Positions 43,237-52,400 of a stretch of DNA of 64,000 bases are shown here, piece after piece. The notes under the pieces were generated by a model. That model was not told where the DNA came from. It did not search any database and worked only from the letters and a program-made list of their open reading frames with translations. Both the position numbers and the translations under genes were made by a program. Position 1 is the first letter of the stretch, and every line of letters starts with the position of its first letter. Origin of the DNA: Sphingomonas sp. LC-1. GTDB lineage: Bacteria > Pseudomonadota > Alphaproteobacteria > Sphingomonadales > Sphingomonadaceae. The stretch lies in NCBI RefSeq assembly GCF_025371035.1, contig NZ_JANZXB010000002.1, positions 248,001 through 312,000 on the forward strand. Direction: 5' to 3'.

Positions 43237-44814
43237 ATGGTTCGATATGCGGGGGCGGTCGGCGTGGCCGTGATGCTGGGGCTGGCGTCGCTGGCGCTGG
43301 CATGGGCGACCGGCGGGATCACGCACAGCTTTCTGGGCCCCGACGAATCGGCCCATTATGTCAACACGCTGTTCCTTGCCGACTGGCTGCGCGCCGGATT
43401 GCCCAGCCCGATGGCGTTCGCGCGCGACTTTTATGCCCATTACCCCAAGCTTTCGATCGGGCATTGGCCGCCGGGCTGGTATGCGATGCTGGCGCCCTTC
43501 TTCGCCTTGCTATGGCCTTCGCCCTTCGCGGCGGCGATCTTCAGTGCGTTCGTTGCGGGCCTTCCCGCTGTCCTGATCCTGTGGGCCTTGAACCGGATCG
43601 GCGCTTGGCGGCTCGGGCTGGCGGCGGCGTTCGCCATGCTGGTCTCGCCATTGGTGATCGATAGCGCGTGGAACTTCCTGCTCGATCAGCCGGTGGCGCT
43701 GGTCGTCGGACTAGGCGCGATCGCCTGGCTCCGGGCGACGGAAGTGCCGGGCTGGCGGCGGTTCGGGCTGTTCGGCGCCCTGGCGACCTTTGCACCGCTG
43801 GTGAAGGGCAATGGCGCACTGATCGCTCTGGTGCCCGTGATCGAAATCCTGCTGGCGCGGCGCTGGGCGATCCTGCGCGACCGGCGCTTATGGGTGGTGG
43901 CGGCCACGACCCTGATGGTCGTTGCGCCCTGGTATGCGGTGTCGTTCCGGATTTCGGCAGGGGGGTTCAACTATGCGCCGGGGCTCGATTATGCCTGGAC
44001 TGCCCTGTCGGCCAATATCGGGGCGTTGATCGCCGATCTGGGATGGCTCGGTATCGTCCTGATGGTAGCGGGAGCGGCGCTCGGATGGCGTGATGCGCGT
44101 GCGAGGCCGGTCGTGCGGCTCGCGCTGGCCGTCATCGTCGCCACCCTGGCGTTCCAGTCGATCATCCCGGTCGCGCTCGATCCGCGCTACATCCTGCCGG
44201 TCATTCCCTGGGCGGTGACGCTGGTCGCAATGGCGATCCTGATCGTCTGGCGGCACGGGCGCCTGGGGCGCATCGCTGCGGTGACGCTGGGCATGGCCAT
44301 ACTGATCCCCCCCGTGACGGCGCTGACCCGTCTGGTCCCGAAGCGCGATATGGGCGCCCCCGCCATCGTCACGACGATGCGCATCTCGCCTGGCATCTGG
44401 TTGGTCGATGGGCGTGCGGGCGGCGAGGGGGCAATCATCGCCGAAGCCGCTTATCAGGATCGTGGGCGACACAGGCTTTGGGCGGCGCGCGCATCGCAAT
44501 GGCTGTCGGGCAGCGATTTCATGGGCCGAGGCTATCAACTGATCGCCCGGACCCCGGAGCAGGCGGCGGCGATCCTCGACCGGATCGGCGTGGCGGGCGC
44601 GGTGATCGTTCGCGACCGGGCCCGCGATGCCTATCCGCATAGCGCGATCCTGTTGCGGACGGTGGGAGGCGGTGACTATCGCGTGACCCGGCGTCGCTTC
44701 GATCTCGGCGATGGCGAGGTCGTGGTGGCGACGCGCAAAGCCCCCATCGTACCGCATCCCGAGCAACTGACCGACAGCAGCGTATCACGCAACGTCAACG
44801 CGATGGCGAAGTAA
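43237..44814 (+). CDS. GT39/ArnT-like membrane glycosyltransferase
   Basis: A 525-residue membrane protein resembling the PMT/ArnT (GT-C, family 39) glycosyltransferases that use polyprenyl-phosphate sugars. About 11 membrane segments are seen. The first periplasmic loop holds SFLGPDESAHYVNTLFLADW, where the Asp-Glu pair is the expected catalytic acid motif, and HYPKLSIGHWPPGWYAMLAP follows as in the family. The C-terminal 100 residues are soluble. I prefer the ATG at 43237 over the GTG at 43216. It lies just after tRNA-Gln and alone, with no lipid A or polymyxin-resistance genes around it. Confidence 0.78.
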   Translation: MVRYAGAVGVAVMLGLASLALAWATGGITHSFLGPDESAHYVNTLFLADWLRAGLPSPMAFARDFYAHYPKLSIGHWPPGWYAMLAPFFALLWPSPFAAAIFSAFVAGLPAVLILWALNRIGAWRLGLAAAFAMLVSPLVIDSAWNFLLDQPVALVVGLGAIAWLRATEVPGWRRFGLFGALATFAPLVKGNGALIALVPVIEILLARRWAILRDRRLWVVAATTLMVVAPWYAVSFRISAGGFNYAPGLDYAWTALSANIGALIADLGWLGIVLMVAGAALGWRDARARPVVRLALAVIVATLAFQSIIPVALDPRYILPVIPWAVTLVAMAILIVWRHGRLGRIAAVTLGMAILIPPVTALTRLVPKRDMGAPAIVTTMRISPGIWLVDGRAGGEGAIIAEAAYQDRGRHRLWAARASQWLSGSDFMGRGYQLIARTPEQAAAILDRIGVAGAVIVRDRARDAYPHSAILLRTVGGGDYRVTRRRFDLGDGEVVVATRKAPIVPHPEQLTDSSVSRNVNAMAK

Positions 44815-45248
44815 GCCGCGCCGGACAGGGCCGATCTCGCCGCGCCGGCCGGAGACGAGGCATCTGTCGGGGACGGTCGATGGTGCCCGCCAAGCGCTCC
44901 CGTTCCGGATCGGCGATGGTAGCGGTAGTTTCGCCCGCGCTCCGCCGTGCGGTGGCGATCGCGTCCGGCTACTCCGCGATGGGTGCATCGTTGAGGCGGA
45001 GCATCGCCTCTCGACTATGCGGGACATGGATCGCAGCATGGGGCGACAGGTCGTAATGAGCAGTTCGCCAACCTGATCCGGTCAGGCTCTGGAAAGATCG
45101 CGTAGCGGCTTGCTGTAGCAGTCGCCGCTCTCGATCTGGACGATTTTCCGGGACTTGCGGCCTGACGACGGGCTATTTCCCGTAGCAGACGCTCTCGGAG
45201 ACCATCCGTTGGGTGATCTCCGAGCGATTTCATCGCTATGCGAAGAAA
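44815..45248. other. Gene-less stretch with one long hairpin
   Basis: This 434 bp holds no convincing gene. Short open frames on the minus strand have Ser/Arg/Pro-rich, unconserved-looking products. At 45194-45224 CTCGGAGATCACC and the facing GGATGGTCTCCGAG pair over about 13 bp with one mismatch. It lies about 25 bp beyond the 3' end of tRNA-Leu but has no T-run. It might help processing of the tRNA precursor. The rest shows nothing recognisable. Confidence 0.5.
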
Positions 45249-45335
45249 TGGTGCCCAGAAGAGGACTCGAACCTCCACGACCTTGCGATCGCCAGCACCT
45301 GAAGCTGGTGCGTCTACCAATTCCGCCATCTGGGC
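45249..45335 (-). tRNA. tRNA-Leu (anticodon CAG)
   Basis: On the minus strand: acceptor GCCCAGA/TCTGGGC, GGCGGAATTGGTAGACGC D arm, anticodon stem CCAGC/GCTGG with loop TTCAGGT (anticodon CAG, for codon CTG), a long class II variable arm, T loop TTCGAGT, discriminator A73 and encoded CCA. CTG is the dominant Leu codon in these genes. Confidence 0.95.
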
Positions 45336-45351
45336 ACGGGGTAGGCCCGCG

Positions 45352-45381
45352 CCTTTAGGGGAGGGTTCGAATCCTTGTCAA
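45352..45381 (-). promoter_or_regulatory. Sigma-70 promoter of tRNA-Leu
   Basis: On the minus strand TTGACA (45381-45376) and TAAAGG (45357-45352) stand 18 bp apart, 16 bp before the tRNA 5' end. The spacer contains the T-arm-like 12-mer discussed in the findings. Confidence 0.7.
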
Positions 45382-45439
45382 CGGCTTTTTTGCGAGGCAA
45401 AGGGGCGGTGCACAAAAAATCTGGCGAATAAGGACGGTC

Positions 45440-46372
45440 ATGACGAACAAGCTGGTGACGCTGATCGGCGGCGGGGGCTTTCTGGGCCGCTATGTCGCAC
45501 GCGAGTTGATGCGCGACGGGACGCGGGTGCGGATAGCGCAGCGCGATCCGCGCCAGGCCTATTTCCTGCGCACGCAAGGGGGGCTCGGTCAGACCCAGTT
45601 CGTCGCGGTCGACATCGCTCGCCCGGAAACGGTGGCGCGCGCGGTCGAGGGGGCGGATGCCGTCGTCAATCTGGTCGGCGTGATGGGCGGCAACATGCAG
45701 CGCATCCATGTCGATGGTGCGCGTGCGGTGGCGGAGGCAGCGCGCAACGCCGGTGCCGGCGCGCTGGTCCATGTCTCGGCGATCGGCGCGGACGAGAATG
45801 GCGCGGCGGCCTATGCCCGCTCCAAGGGGCAGGGCGAGGCGGCCGTGCGCCAGGCTTTCCCGAACGCCACCATCCTTCGTCCCTCGATCGTGTTCGGGCG
45901 CGAGGATCAGTTCGTGAACCGCTTCGCGGGTATGGTCTCGGCGCCGATCGTGCCGATCCTGCGCGCGGGCGTGAAATTCCAGCCGGTCTTTGCGGGTGAC
46001 GTGGGCGAGGCGGTGACCGCAGCGTTGCGCGATCCCGAATCGCATGGCGGCCGCACCTACGAGCTGGGCGGGCCGGACGTGATTGCGATGGGTGAACTCG
46101 TCCGCTGGATCGCCAAGACGCTGGGCCGCAAGCCCAATTTCGTCGAGTTGCCGGACTTTGCGGGGGCGATGCTGGCCCGGCTGCCGGGCTCGCCGATCAG
46201 CCGGGATCAGTGGCTGATGCTGCAACAGGACAATGTCGTCGCCGCTGGTGCGCCGGGCCTGGCCGAACTGGGCGTTACCGCCGAACCGCTTGCGGCGATC
46301 GCGCCCGAATATCTCGTCCGCTTCCGCAAGGCGGGCCGGTTCGGACGACGGACCGAGACGCTGGCGGCTTAA
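45440..46372 (+). CDS. NAD(P)H-binding protein, NDUFA9-like
   Basis: A 310-residue atypical short-chain dehydrogenase/reductase of the complex I NDUFA9 subunit-like family. The nucleotide site is LIGGGGFLGRYVAREL, followed by RIAQRDPRQAYFLR, VVNLVGVMGG, and ILRPSIVFGREDQFVNRFAG. NDUFA9 stabilises the quinone-binding junction of mitochondrial complex I; bacterial relatives may serve complex I or unrelated redox roles. The nuo operon is not in the window. A terminator stands between this gene and uppP. Confidence 0.87.
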   Translation: MTNKLVTLIGGGGFLGRYVARELMRDGTRVRIAQRDPRQAYFLRTQGGLGQTQFVAVDIARPETVARAVEGADAVVNLVGVMGGNMQRIHVDGARAVAEAARNAGAGALVHVSAIGADENGAAAYARSKGQGEAAVRQAFPNATILRPSIVFGREDQFVNRFAGMVSAPIVPILRAGVKFQPVFAGDVGEAVTAALRDPESHGGRTYELGGPDVIAMGELVRWIAKTLGRKPNFVELPDFAGAMLARLPGSPISRDQWLMLQQDNVVAAGAPGLAELGVTAEPLAAIAPEYLVRFRKAGRFGRRTETLAA

Positions 46373-46410
46373 GTCGTCCCGCGTTCGGCCTGTTTGTCGT
46401 TTCGCTGACG

Positions 46411-46445
46411 GCCCCGTCGCCCTATGGCGGCGGGGCTTATTTTTT
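46411..46445 (+). terminator. Terminator directly in front of uppP
   Basis: GCCCCGTCGCC pairs with GGCGGCGGGGC (11 bp, one G-U) around CTAT, followed by TTATTTTTT. It ends the NDUFA9-like gene. The T-run stops only 10 bp before the GTG of uppP, leaving little space for a separate uppP promoter and leader. Confidence 0.85.
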
Positions 46446-46455
46446 GGGGACTCGC

Positions 46456-47265
46456 GTGAACGATCTGATAGCGGCCATCATCCTCGGCATTGTCGAGGGG
46501 GTCACCGAATTCCTTCCGGTATCGTCCACCGGGCATCTGATCCTGGCGGGCGCGCTGCTCGGATACGACGATGCGCGGTGGCAGATGTTCAACATCGTCA
46601 TCCAGCTGGGCGCGATCATGGCGGTCGTGGTCCTGTATTGGCGGACCTTCTGGACGGTGCTGGTCGGCCTGGCGCGGCGCGATCCGGGTTCGATCCGCTT
46701 CGTGCGCAACCTGTTGATCGCCTTCATCCCCGCCGCCGTGATCGGTGTGCTGGCCAAGAAACATATCGAGGCGCTGCTGCTCCAGCCCAAGGTCGTCGCG
46801 ATTGCGCTGATCGTCGGCGGCGTCGCGATCCTGGTGATCGAGCGGCTGGTCAAGCCGGGCAATACGCGCGGCATCGCGGCGGTCCCCGCCAGGACGGCGC
46901 TGGGCGTCGGCTTCCTGCAATGTCTGGCCATGATCCCGGGCGTCAGCCGATCGGGCGCGACGATCCTGGGCGCGCTGACCCTGGGGGTCGAGCGGCGGAC
47001 GGCGGCGGAGTTCAGCTTCTTCCTCGCCATTCCCACCATGCTGGGCGCAAGCGTCGTGGAGACGGCCGGGCATCTCGACACGATGCGCGCAGGCAATAGC
47101 GTCGGGCCTCTGGAGATCGCGATCGGGTTCGTGGTGGCGTTCGTCGTCGCCCTGCTGGTGGTGCGGTGGTTTGTCGGGATCGTCGGCAAGCATGGATTCG
47201 GCCCCTTTGCCTGGTACCGAATCGTGGCTGGGAGCATCGCGCTCGCCCTGCTGACCATGCATTGA
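46456..47265 (+). CDS. uppP: Undecaprenyl-diphosphatase
   Basis: UppP (BacA) dephosphorylates undecaprenyl diphosphate, recycling the lipid carrier for peptidoglycan and other envelope polymers; overproduction gives bacitracin resistance. The 269-residue inner-membrane protein has both catalytic motifs: GIVEGVTEFLPVSSTGHL (residues about 10-27) and PGVSRSGATILG (about 168-179). Around eight membrane segments are present. The start is GTG at 46456 with GGGGA upstream, immediately after the T-run of a terminator. Confidence 0.95.
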   Translation: MNDLIAAIILGIVEGVTEFLPVSSTGHLILAGALLGYDDARWQMFNIVIQLGAIMAVVVLYWRTFWTVLVGLARRDPGSIRFVRNLLIAFIPAAVIGVLAKKHIEALLLQPKVVAIALIVGGVAILVIERLVKPGNTRGIAAVPARTALGVGFLQCLAMIPGVSRSGATILGALTLGVERRTAAEFSFFLAIPTMLGASVVETAGHLDTMRAGNSVGPLEIAIGFVVAFVVALLVVRWFVGIVGKHGFGPFAWYRIVAGSIALALLTMH

Positions 47266-47283
47266 TACCGTATCGGTCCCAAT

Positions 47284-47306
47284 TTATTGCGGGCCGCTCG
47301 CAATAA
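47284..47306. promoter_or_regulatory. Palindrome upstream of gltD, Fur-box-like ends
   Basis: TTATTGCG-GGCCGCT-CGCAATAA is an 8+8 bp perfect inverted repeat, 18 bp after uppP and 112 bp before gltD. Its inner 19 bp begins ATTGCG and ends CGCAAT, as alphaproteobacterial Fur boxes do, but the centre differs from the usual AT-rich core. It could instead be a 3' hairpin of uppP, though no T-run follows. Confidence 0.4.
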
Positions 47307-47418
47307 GGGGGTTCGGCGGTGCGATTCCCCTAAAACTGCGGCATCATTGCTTACCTAAATGTCGATTCCGCCGTGACATGGGATCGTTTGCGCAATATCC
47401 GGCTCCTTGGAGGCGCAT

Positions 47419-48870
47419 ATGGCGAACGATTCTATGCTGAAATTCGTGGCACGTGATCAGGCCTATCCGGCCAAACGTGCCGCATCGGACCGCGCGGACG
47501 ATTTCCGCGAGATCGCCGAGCGTTATGCGCCCCCGGCGGCGGAGGATCAGGCGGGGCGCTGCTCGCAATGCGGCGTGCCCTATTGCTCGGTCCATTGCCC
47601 GCTGCACAATCATATTCCCGACTGGCTGCGCCTGACCGCCGAAGGGCGTCTGCGCGAGGCCTATGAGCTGTCCAACGCGACCTCGACCATGCCCGAGATT
47701 TGCGGCCGCATCTGCCCGCAGGACCGGCTGTGCGAGGGCAATTGCGTCATCGAGTTTTCGGGCCACGGCGCGGTCACGATCGGATCGGTCGAGAAATTCA
47801 TCACCGACACCGCCTGGGAAGAGGGTTGGGTCGAGCCGCTGGCCCCCGGACCCGCGCGCGGCCAGTCGGTCGCGGTGATCGGCGCGGGGCCTGCGGGCCT
47901 GACGGCGGCCGAATATCTGCGCGTGTCGGGCTATGAGGTCCATGTCTATGACCGGCACGACCGGGCGGGCGGGCTGCTGACCTATGGCATCCCCGGCTTC
48001 AAGCTGGAAAAGCCCGTCGTCATGCGCCGGGTCGAGCGGCTGAAGGCAGGCGGCATCGTCTTCCACGAAGGCTTTGCGGTGGGCGAGGATGCCACGCTGG
48101 AGGATCTGCGCCGCCGTCATGACGCGGTGCTGATCGCGACCGGCGTTTATAAGGCGCGCAATGTCGATGTGGACGGTGCGGGCGCCAATGGCGTGATTGC
48201 CGCGCTCGACTATCTGACCGCGTCCAACCGCAAGAGCTTCGGCGATACGGTCGAGGCGTTCGAGAATGGCTCGCTCAATGCCGAGGGCAAGAATGTCGTC
48301 GTGATCGGCGGCGGCGACACCGCGATGGACTGCGTCCGCACCGCGATCCGCCAGGGCGCCAAGTCGGTGAAGTGCCTCTATCGCCGCGACCGTGCGAACA
48401 TGCCCGGCTCGCAGCGCGAAGTCGCCAATGCGGAAGAGGAAGGCGCCGAGTTCGTCTGGCTCTCCGCGCCTTTGGGCTTCGAGGGTGGCGAGACGGTGAC
48501 GGGTGTGCGCGCCGCCAAGATGCGCCTGGGCGCGCCCGACGCCAGCGGCCGCCGTGCGCCGGAAGCCGAGCCGGGTGCCGACCATCTGCTCGAGGCGGAC
48601 ATGGTCATCAAGGCGCTGGGCTTCGACGCCGAGGACCTGCCCAGCCTGTTCGGCACCGCCGAACTGGGCGTCAGCCGCTGGGGCACGGTGCTGGTCGACG
48701 GCCGCACGCTGATGACCAGCTTGGACGGCGTGTTCGCGGCCGGTGACATCGTGCGCGGTGCCTCGCTGGTGGTGTGGGCGATCCGTGACGGCCGCGATGT
48801 GGCCAAGGCGATGCACCAGTGGCTGAAGGCTCGCGCCAAGACGGGTGCGCGTGAGAAGGTGGCAGCGTGA
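47419..48870 (+). CDS. gltD: Glutamate synthase small subunit
   Basis: GltD feeds electrons from NADPH through FAD and Fe-S clusters to GltB for glutamate synthesis. The 483-residue protein has the N-terminal cluster motifs CSQCGVPYCSVHCPLHN and CGRICPQDRLCEGNC, an FAD site VAVIGAGPAGLTAAEYL, GGLLTYGIPGFKLEK, and an NADPH site NVVVIGGGDTAMDCVRTA. The ATG at 47419 follows GGAGG at five bases; a TTG four codons earlier is unlikely. Its stop overlaps the start of a DUF2059 gene (TGATG), which in turn overlaps gltB. Confidence 0.95.
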   Translation: MANDSMLKFVARDQAYPAKRAASDRADDFREIAERYAPPAAEDQAGRCSQCGVPYCSVHCPLHNHIPDWLRLTAEGRLREAYELSNATSTMPEICGRICPQDRLCEGNCVIEFSGHGAVTIGSVEKFITDTAWEEGWVEPLAPGPARGQSVAVIGAGPAGLTAAEYLRVSGYEVHVYDRHDRAGGLLTYGIPGFKLEKPVVMRRVERLKAGGIVFHEGFAVGEDATLEDLRRRHDAVLIATGVYKARNVDVDGAGANGVIAALDYLTASNRKSFGDTVEAFENGSLNAEGKNVVVIGGGDTAMDCVRTAIRQGAKSVKCLYRRDRANMPGSQREVANAEEEGAEFVWLSAPLGFEGGETVTGVRAAKMRLGAPDASGRRAPEAEPGADHLLEADMVIKALGFDAEDLPSLFGTAELGVSRWGTVLVDGRTLMTSLDGVFAAGDIVRGASLVVWAIRDGRDVAKAMHQWLKARAKTGAREKVAA

Positions 48871-49445
48871 TGCGCAGCGCTCTTCTGATCGCGCTGACCG
48901 CGATCCTCACGCCTAGCGTGGCCTTTGCTCAGGCCGCCCCGGCGGTCGTGGCCGCCGAACCCGATGCGGCGCGCCTTGCCTCGGCCCGGCAGTTGCTCGA
49001 CCAGATCATGCCGCCCGCGACCCGCGAAGCCATGATCCAGTCGATGCTGACTCCGATGCAGGCCAATATGCGTCAGGGCATCATGCAGTCTCCGGGCATG
49101 CAAAAGGCGTTGGGTAACCTGAAGGCGAAGGCCGTGTTCGACCGGTTCCTGGCGAAGCAGGATGCGCGGACCGGAACGATGTTGCGGGAATCGCTTCCCG
49201 GCATGGTCGATGCGATGTCGCGCGCCTATGCCCGCCGCTTCGACATCGCCCAACTGGATGACCTGAAGCGGTTTTTTGCGACCCCGAGCGGCCAGGCCTA
49301 TGTGGCCAACTCCTTCTCGATCATGGCCGACCCCGACATCGCCGCTTGGCAGCGCAAGCTGATGAGCCAGGCGATGACCAACATGCAGGACGATATCGCC
49401 GCGATGGCCAAGGACATCGAAGCGACCCAGCAGGACAAGAAGTGA
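48870..49445 (+). CDS. Exported DUF2059 family protein
   Basis: A 191-residue periplasmic, helical protein with signal peptide MRSALLIALTAILTPSVAFAQA. The C-terminal half has the DUF2059 pattern (RRFDIAQLDDLKRFFATPSGQAYV, then a Met-rich amphipathic region). Its function is unknown. It lies between gltD and gltB with 1 bp TGATG overlaps on both sides, so it is translated from the same messenger. Why an exported protein is inserted between two cytosolic enzyme subunits is unclear. Confidence 0.88.
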   Translation: MRSALLIALTAILTPSVAFAQAAPAVVAAEPDAARLASARQLLDQIMPPATREAMIQSMLTPMQANMRQGIMQSPGMQKALGNLKAKAVFDRFLAKQDARTGTMLRESLPGMVDAMSRAYARRFDIAQLDDLKRFFATPSGQAYVANSFSIMADPDIAAWQRKLMSQAMTNMQDDIAAMAKDIEATQQDKK

Positions 49446-52400
49446 TGACCGACCAGCGCCAATATCTCGCCGAACATGGCATGTACCGCCCCGAGTTCGA
49501 GGGCGATGCGTGCGGCGTCGGCATGGTCGCGGCCACCGATGGCCAGCCCTCGCGGCGGGTCGTTCAGTCGGCAATCGACGCGTTGAAGGCCGTGTGGCAT
49601 CGCGGCGCGGTCGATGCCGACGGGAAGACCGGCGACGGCGCGGGCCTGCATGTCGACCTGCCGCATCGCTTCTTCGACGACGCCATCGCCGCGTCGGGGC
49701 ACAAGGTGCTGCCGAACCGGCTGGCGGTCGGCATGATCTTCATGCCGCGCACCGATCTGGGCGCGCAGGAGACTTGCCGCACCATCGTCGAGAGCGTCAT
49801 CATCGAGGCGGGCTACACCATCTACGGCTGGCGCCAGGTGCCGGTCGACGTCTCGGTCATCGGCATGAAGGCCCAGGCGACCCGGCCGGAGATCGAGCAG
49901 ATCATGATCGCCGGGCCAATGCCCGACGAGGTCGATGCCGCCGAGTTCGAGAAGAACCTGTATCTCGTCCGCCGCCGCATCGAAAAGCGGGTGATCGCGG
50001 CGCAGATCAGCGGATTCTATATCTGTTCGCTGTCCTGCCGCTCGATCATCTACAAGGGGCTGTTCCTCGCCGAGAGCCTGTCGGTCTTCTATCCCGACCT
50101 GCAGGATCACCGGTTCGAGAGCCGCGTGGCGATCTTCCACCAGCGTTATTCGACCAACACCTTCCCGCAATGGTGGCTGGCGCAGCCCTTCCGCTGCCTG
50201 GCGCATAACGGCGAGATCAACACGATCCGTGGCAACAAGAACTGGATGCTCAGCCACGAGATCCGGATGGCCTCGATCGCGTTCGGCGACAATTCGGAGG
50301 ACATCAAGCCGGTGATCCCGGCGGGCGCGTCCGATACCGCCGCGCTCGACGCGGTGTTCGAGGCGATCTGCCGCTCCGGCCGCGACGCGCCGACCGCCAA
50401 GCTGATGCTGGTGCCCGAGGCGTGGCAGAAGGACCTCGACGCGCCCAAGGCGCATGCCGACATGTACCAGTATCTCGCCTCCGTCATGGAGCCGTGGGAC
50501 GGCCCGGCCGCGCTGGCGATGACCGATGGCCGCTGGGCGGTGGCGGGCATGGACCGCAACGCGCTGCGCCCGCTTCGCTATACGCTGACCGCCGACGGGC
50601 TGCTGATCGTCGGGTCGGAAAGCGGCATGGTGGTGGTGCCCGAGGCGACCGTCACCGCCAAGGGCCGGTTGGGGCCGGGGCAGATGATCGCGGTCGATCT
50701 GGCCGAAGGCAAGCTGTACGACGACCGTGCGATCAAGGACCAGATCTCGGGCGAGCAGGACTATGCCGCGATGATCGGCGAGTTCCTGACCATGGACCAG
50801 TTGCCCGCGCCGTCTGAAGAGGAAGCGCTGGTGCGGATGCCGCGTGCGGAAATGCTGCGCCGTCAGGTCGCCGCCGGCCAGACCATGGAGGATATGGAGC
50901 TGATCCTGTCCCCCATGGCCGAGGGCGGTAAGGAAGCGATCGGCTCGATGGGCGACGACACGCCGTTGGCCGTCATTTCCGACAAGCCGCGCCTGATCAG
51001 CCAGTTCTTCCGCCAGAACTTCAGCCAGGTGACGAACCCGCCGATCGACTCGCTTCGCGAACGCTATGTGATGTCGCTGAAGACCCGGTTCGGCAATCTC
51101 GCCAACATCCTCGACACCGAGGATCGGCGCGAGCGGGTGCTAGTCCTGCCGTCCCCGGTCCTGACTGGCGCGGACTGGCACAGGCTGAAGACGCATTTCG
51201 GCCGTTCGGCGGCGGAAATCGACTGCACCTTCGAGGCAGATGGCGGTCCCGACCGGCTGCGCGCCGCGATCCAGCGTATCCGCAACCAGGCCGAACAGGC
51301 CGTGCGCGAGGGCCGGTCCGAGCTGTTCCTGACCGACGAGCATGTCTCCGAAGACCGTGTCGCGATCGCGGGCGTGCTGGCGGCGGCGGCGGTGCATACG
51401 CATCTCGTTCGCCGGGGGCTGCGCTCCTATGCGTCGATCAACGTCCGCTCGGCCGAATGCCTCGACACCCATTATTATGCGGTGCTGATCGGTGTCGGTG
51501 CGACCACGGTGAACGCCTATCTGGCCGAAGCCGCGATCGTCGACCGCCATGGCCGTGGCCTGTTCGGCGACATGACCATCGACAGGTGCCTGGCCAACCA
51601 TCGCACCGCGATCGAGGACGGGCTGCTCAAGATCATGGCGAAGATGGGGATCGCGGTGATCTCCAGCTATCGCGGCGGCTACAACTTCGAGGCGGTCGGC
51701 CTGTCCCGTGCGCTGGTCAATGACCTGTTCCCCGGCATGCCCGCCAAGATTTCGGGCGAGGGCTATAACTCGCTCCATTACTCGGCGATGGTCCGTCACG
51801 AAGCGGCTTGGGATCAGCATGTCGCCACGCTGCCGATCGGCGGCTTCTATCGCCAGCGCGATGGCGGCGAGACCCATGCCTATTCGGCGCAGCTGATGCA
51901 CCTGCTCCAGACGGCGGTGGCGACCGACAGCTATTCGACGTACCTGCAATTCGCGCGCGGCGTCGGCGACCTGCCGCCGGTCTATTTGCGCGACCTGCTC
52001 CAGTTCAACTTCCCGAACGAGGGCGTGCCGGTCGATCAGGTCGAGGCGATCACCGAGATTCGCAAGCGCTTCGTGACGCCGGGCATGTCGCTGGGCGCGC
52101 TGAGCCCGGAAGCGCACGAAACGCTGGCGATCGCGATGAACCGGATCGGCGCGAAGGCGGTGTCGGGCGAGGGCGGCGAGGACAAGCTGCGCTATCAGCC
52201 CTATGACAATGGCGACAATGCCAATTCGACGATCAAGCAGATCGCGAGCGGTCGCTTTGGCGTCACGGCGGAATATCTGAACGCCTGCGACGAGATCGAG
52301 ATCAAGGTCGCGCAGGGTGCCAAGCCCGGCGAGGGCGGGCAGCTGCCCGGCTTCAAGGTGACCGAGTTCATCGCCAAGCTGCGTCATGCGACGCCCGGCG

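Noticed and set aside
44785-45039. 84-codon minus-strand open frame in the gene-less stretch
   Set aside because: Ser/Arg/Pro-rich, no ribosome site or domain, and it overlaps the end of the GT39-like gene.
45015-45329. 104-codon minus-strand open frame beginning MAELVDAPASG
   Set aside because: It reads through tRNA-Leu. This N-terminus is a well-known false translation of Leu tRNA genes.
45361-45382. A second, truncated tRNA gene at the T-arm-like 12-mer
   Set aside because: No acceptor, D or anticodon stem can be built around it. It is the spacer of the tRNA-Leu promoter; kept only as a possible att repeat.
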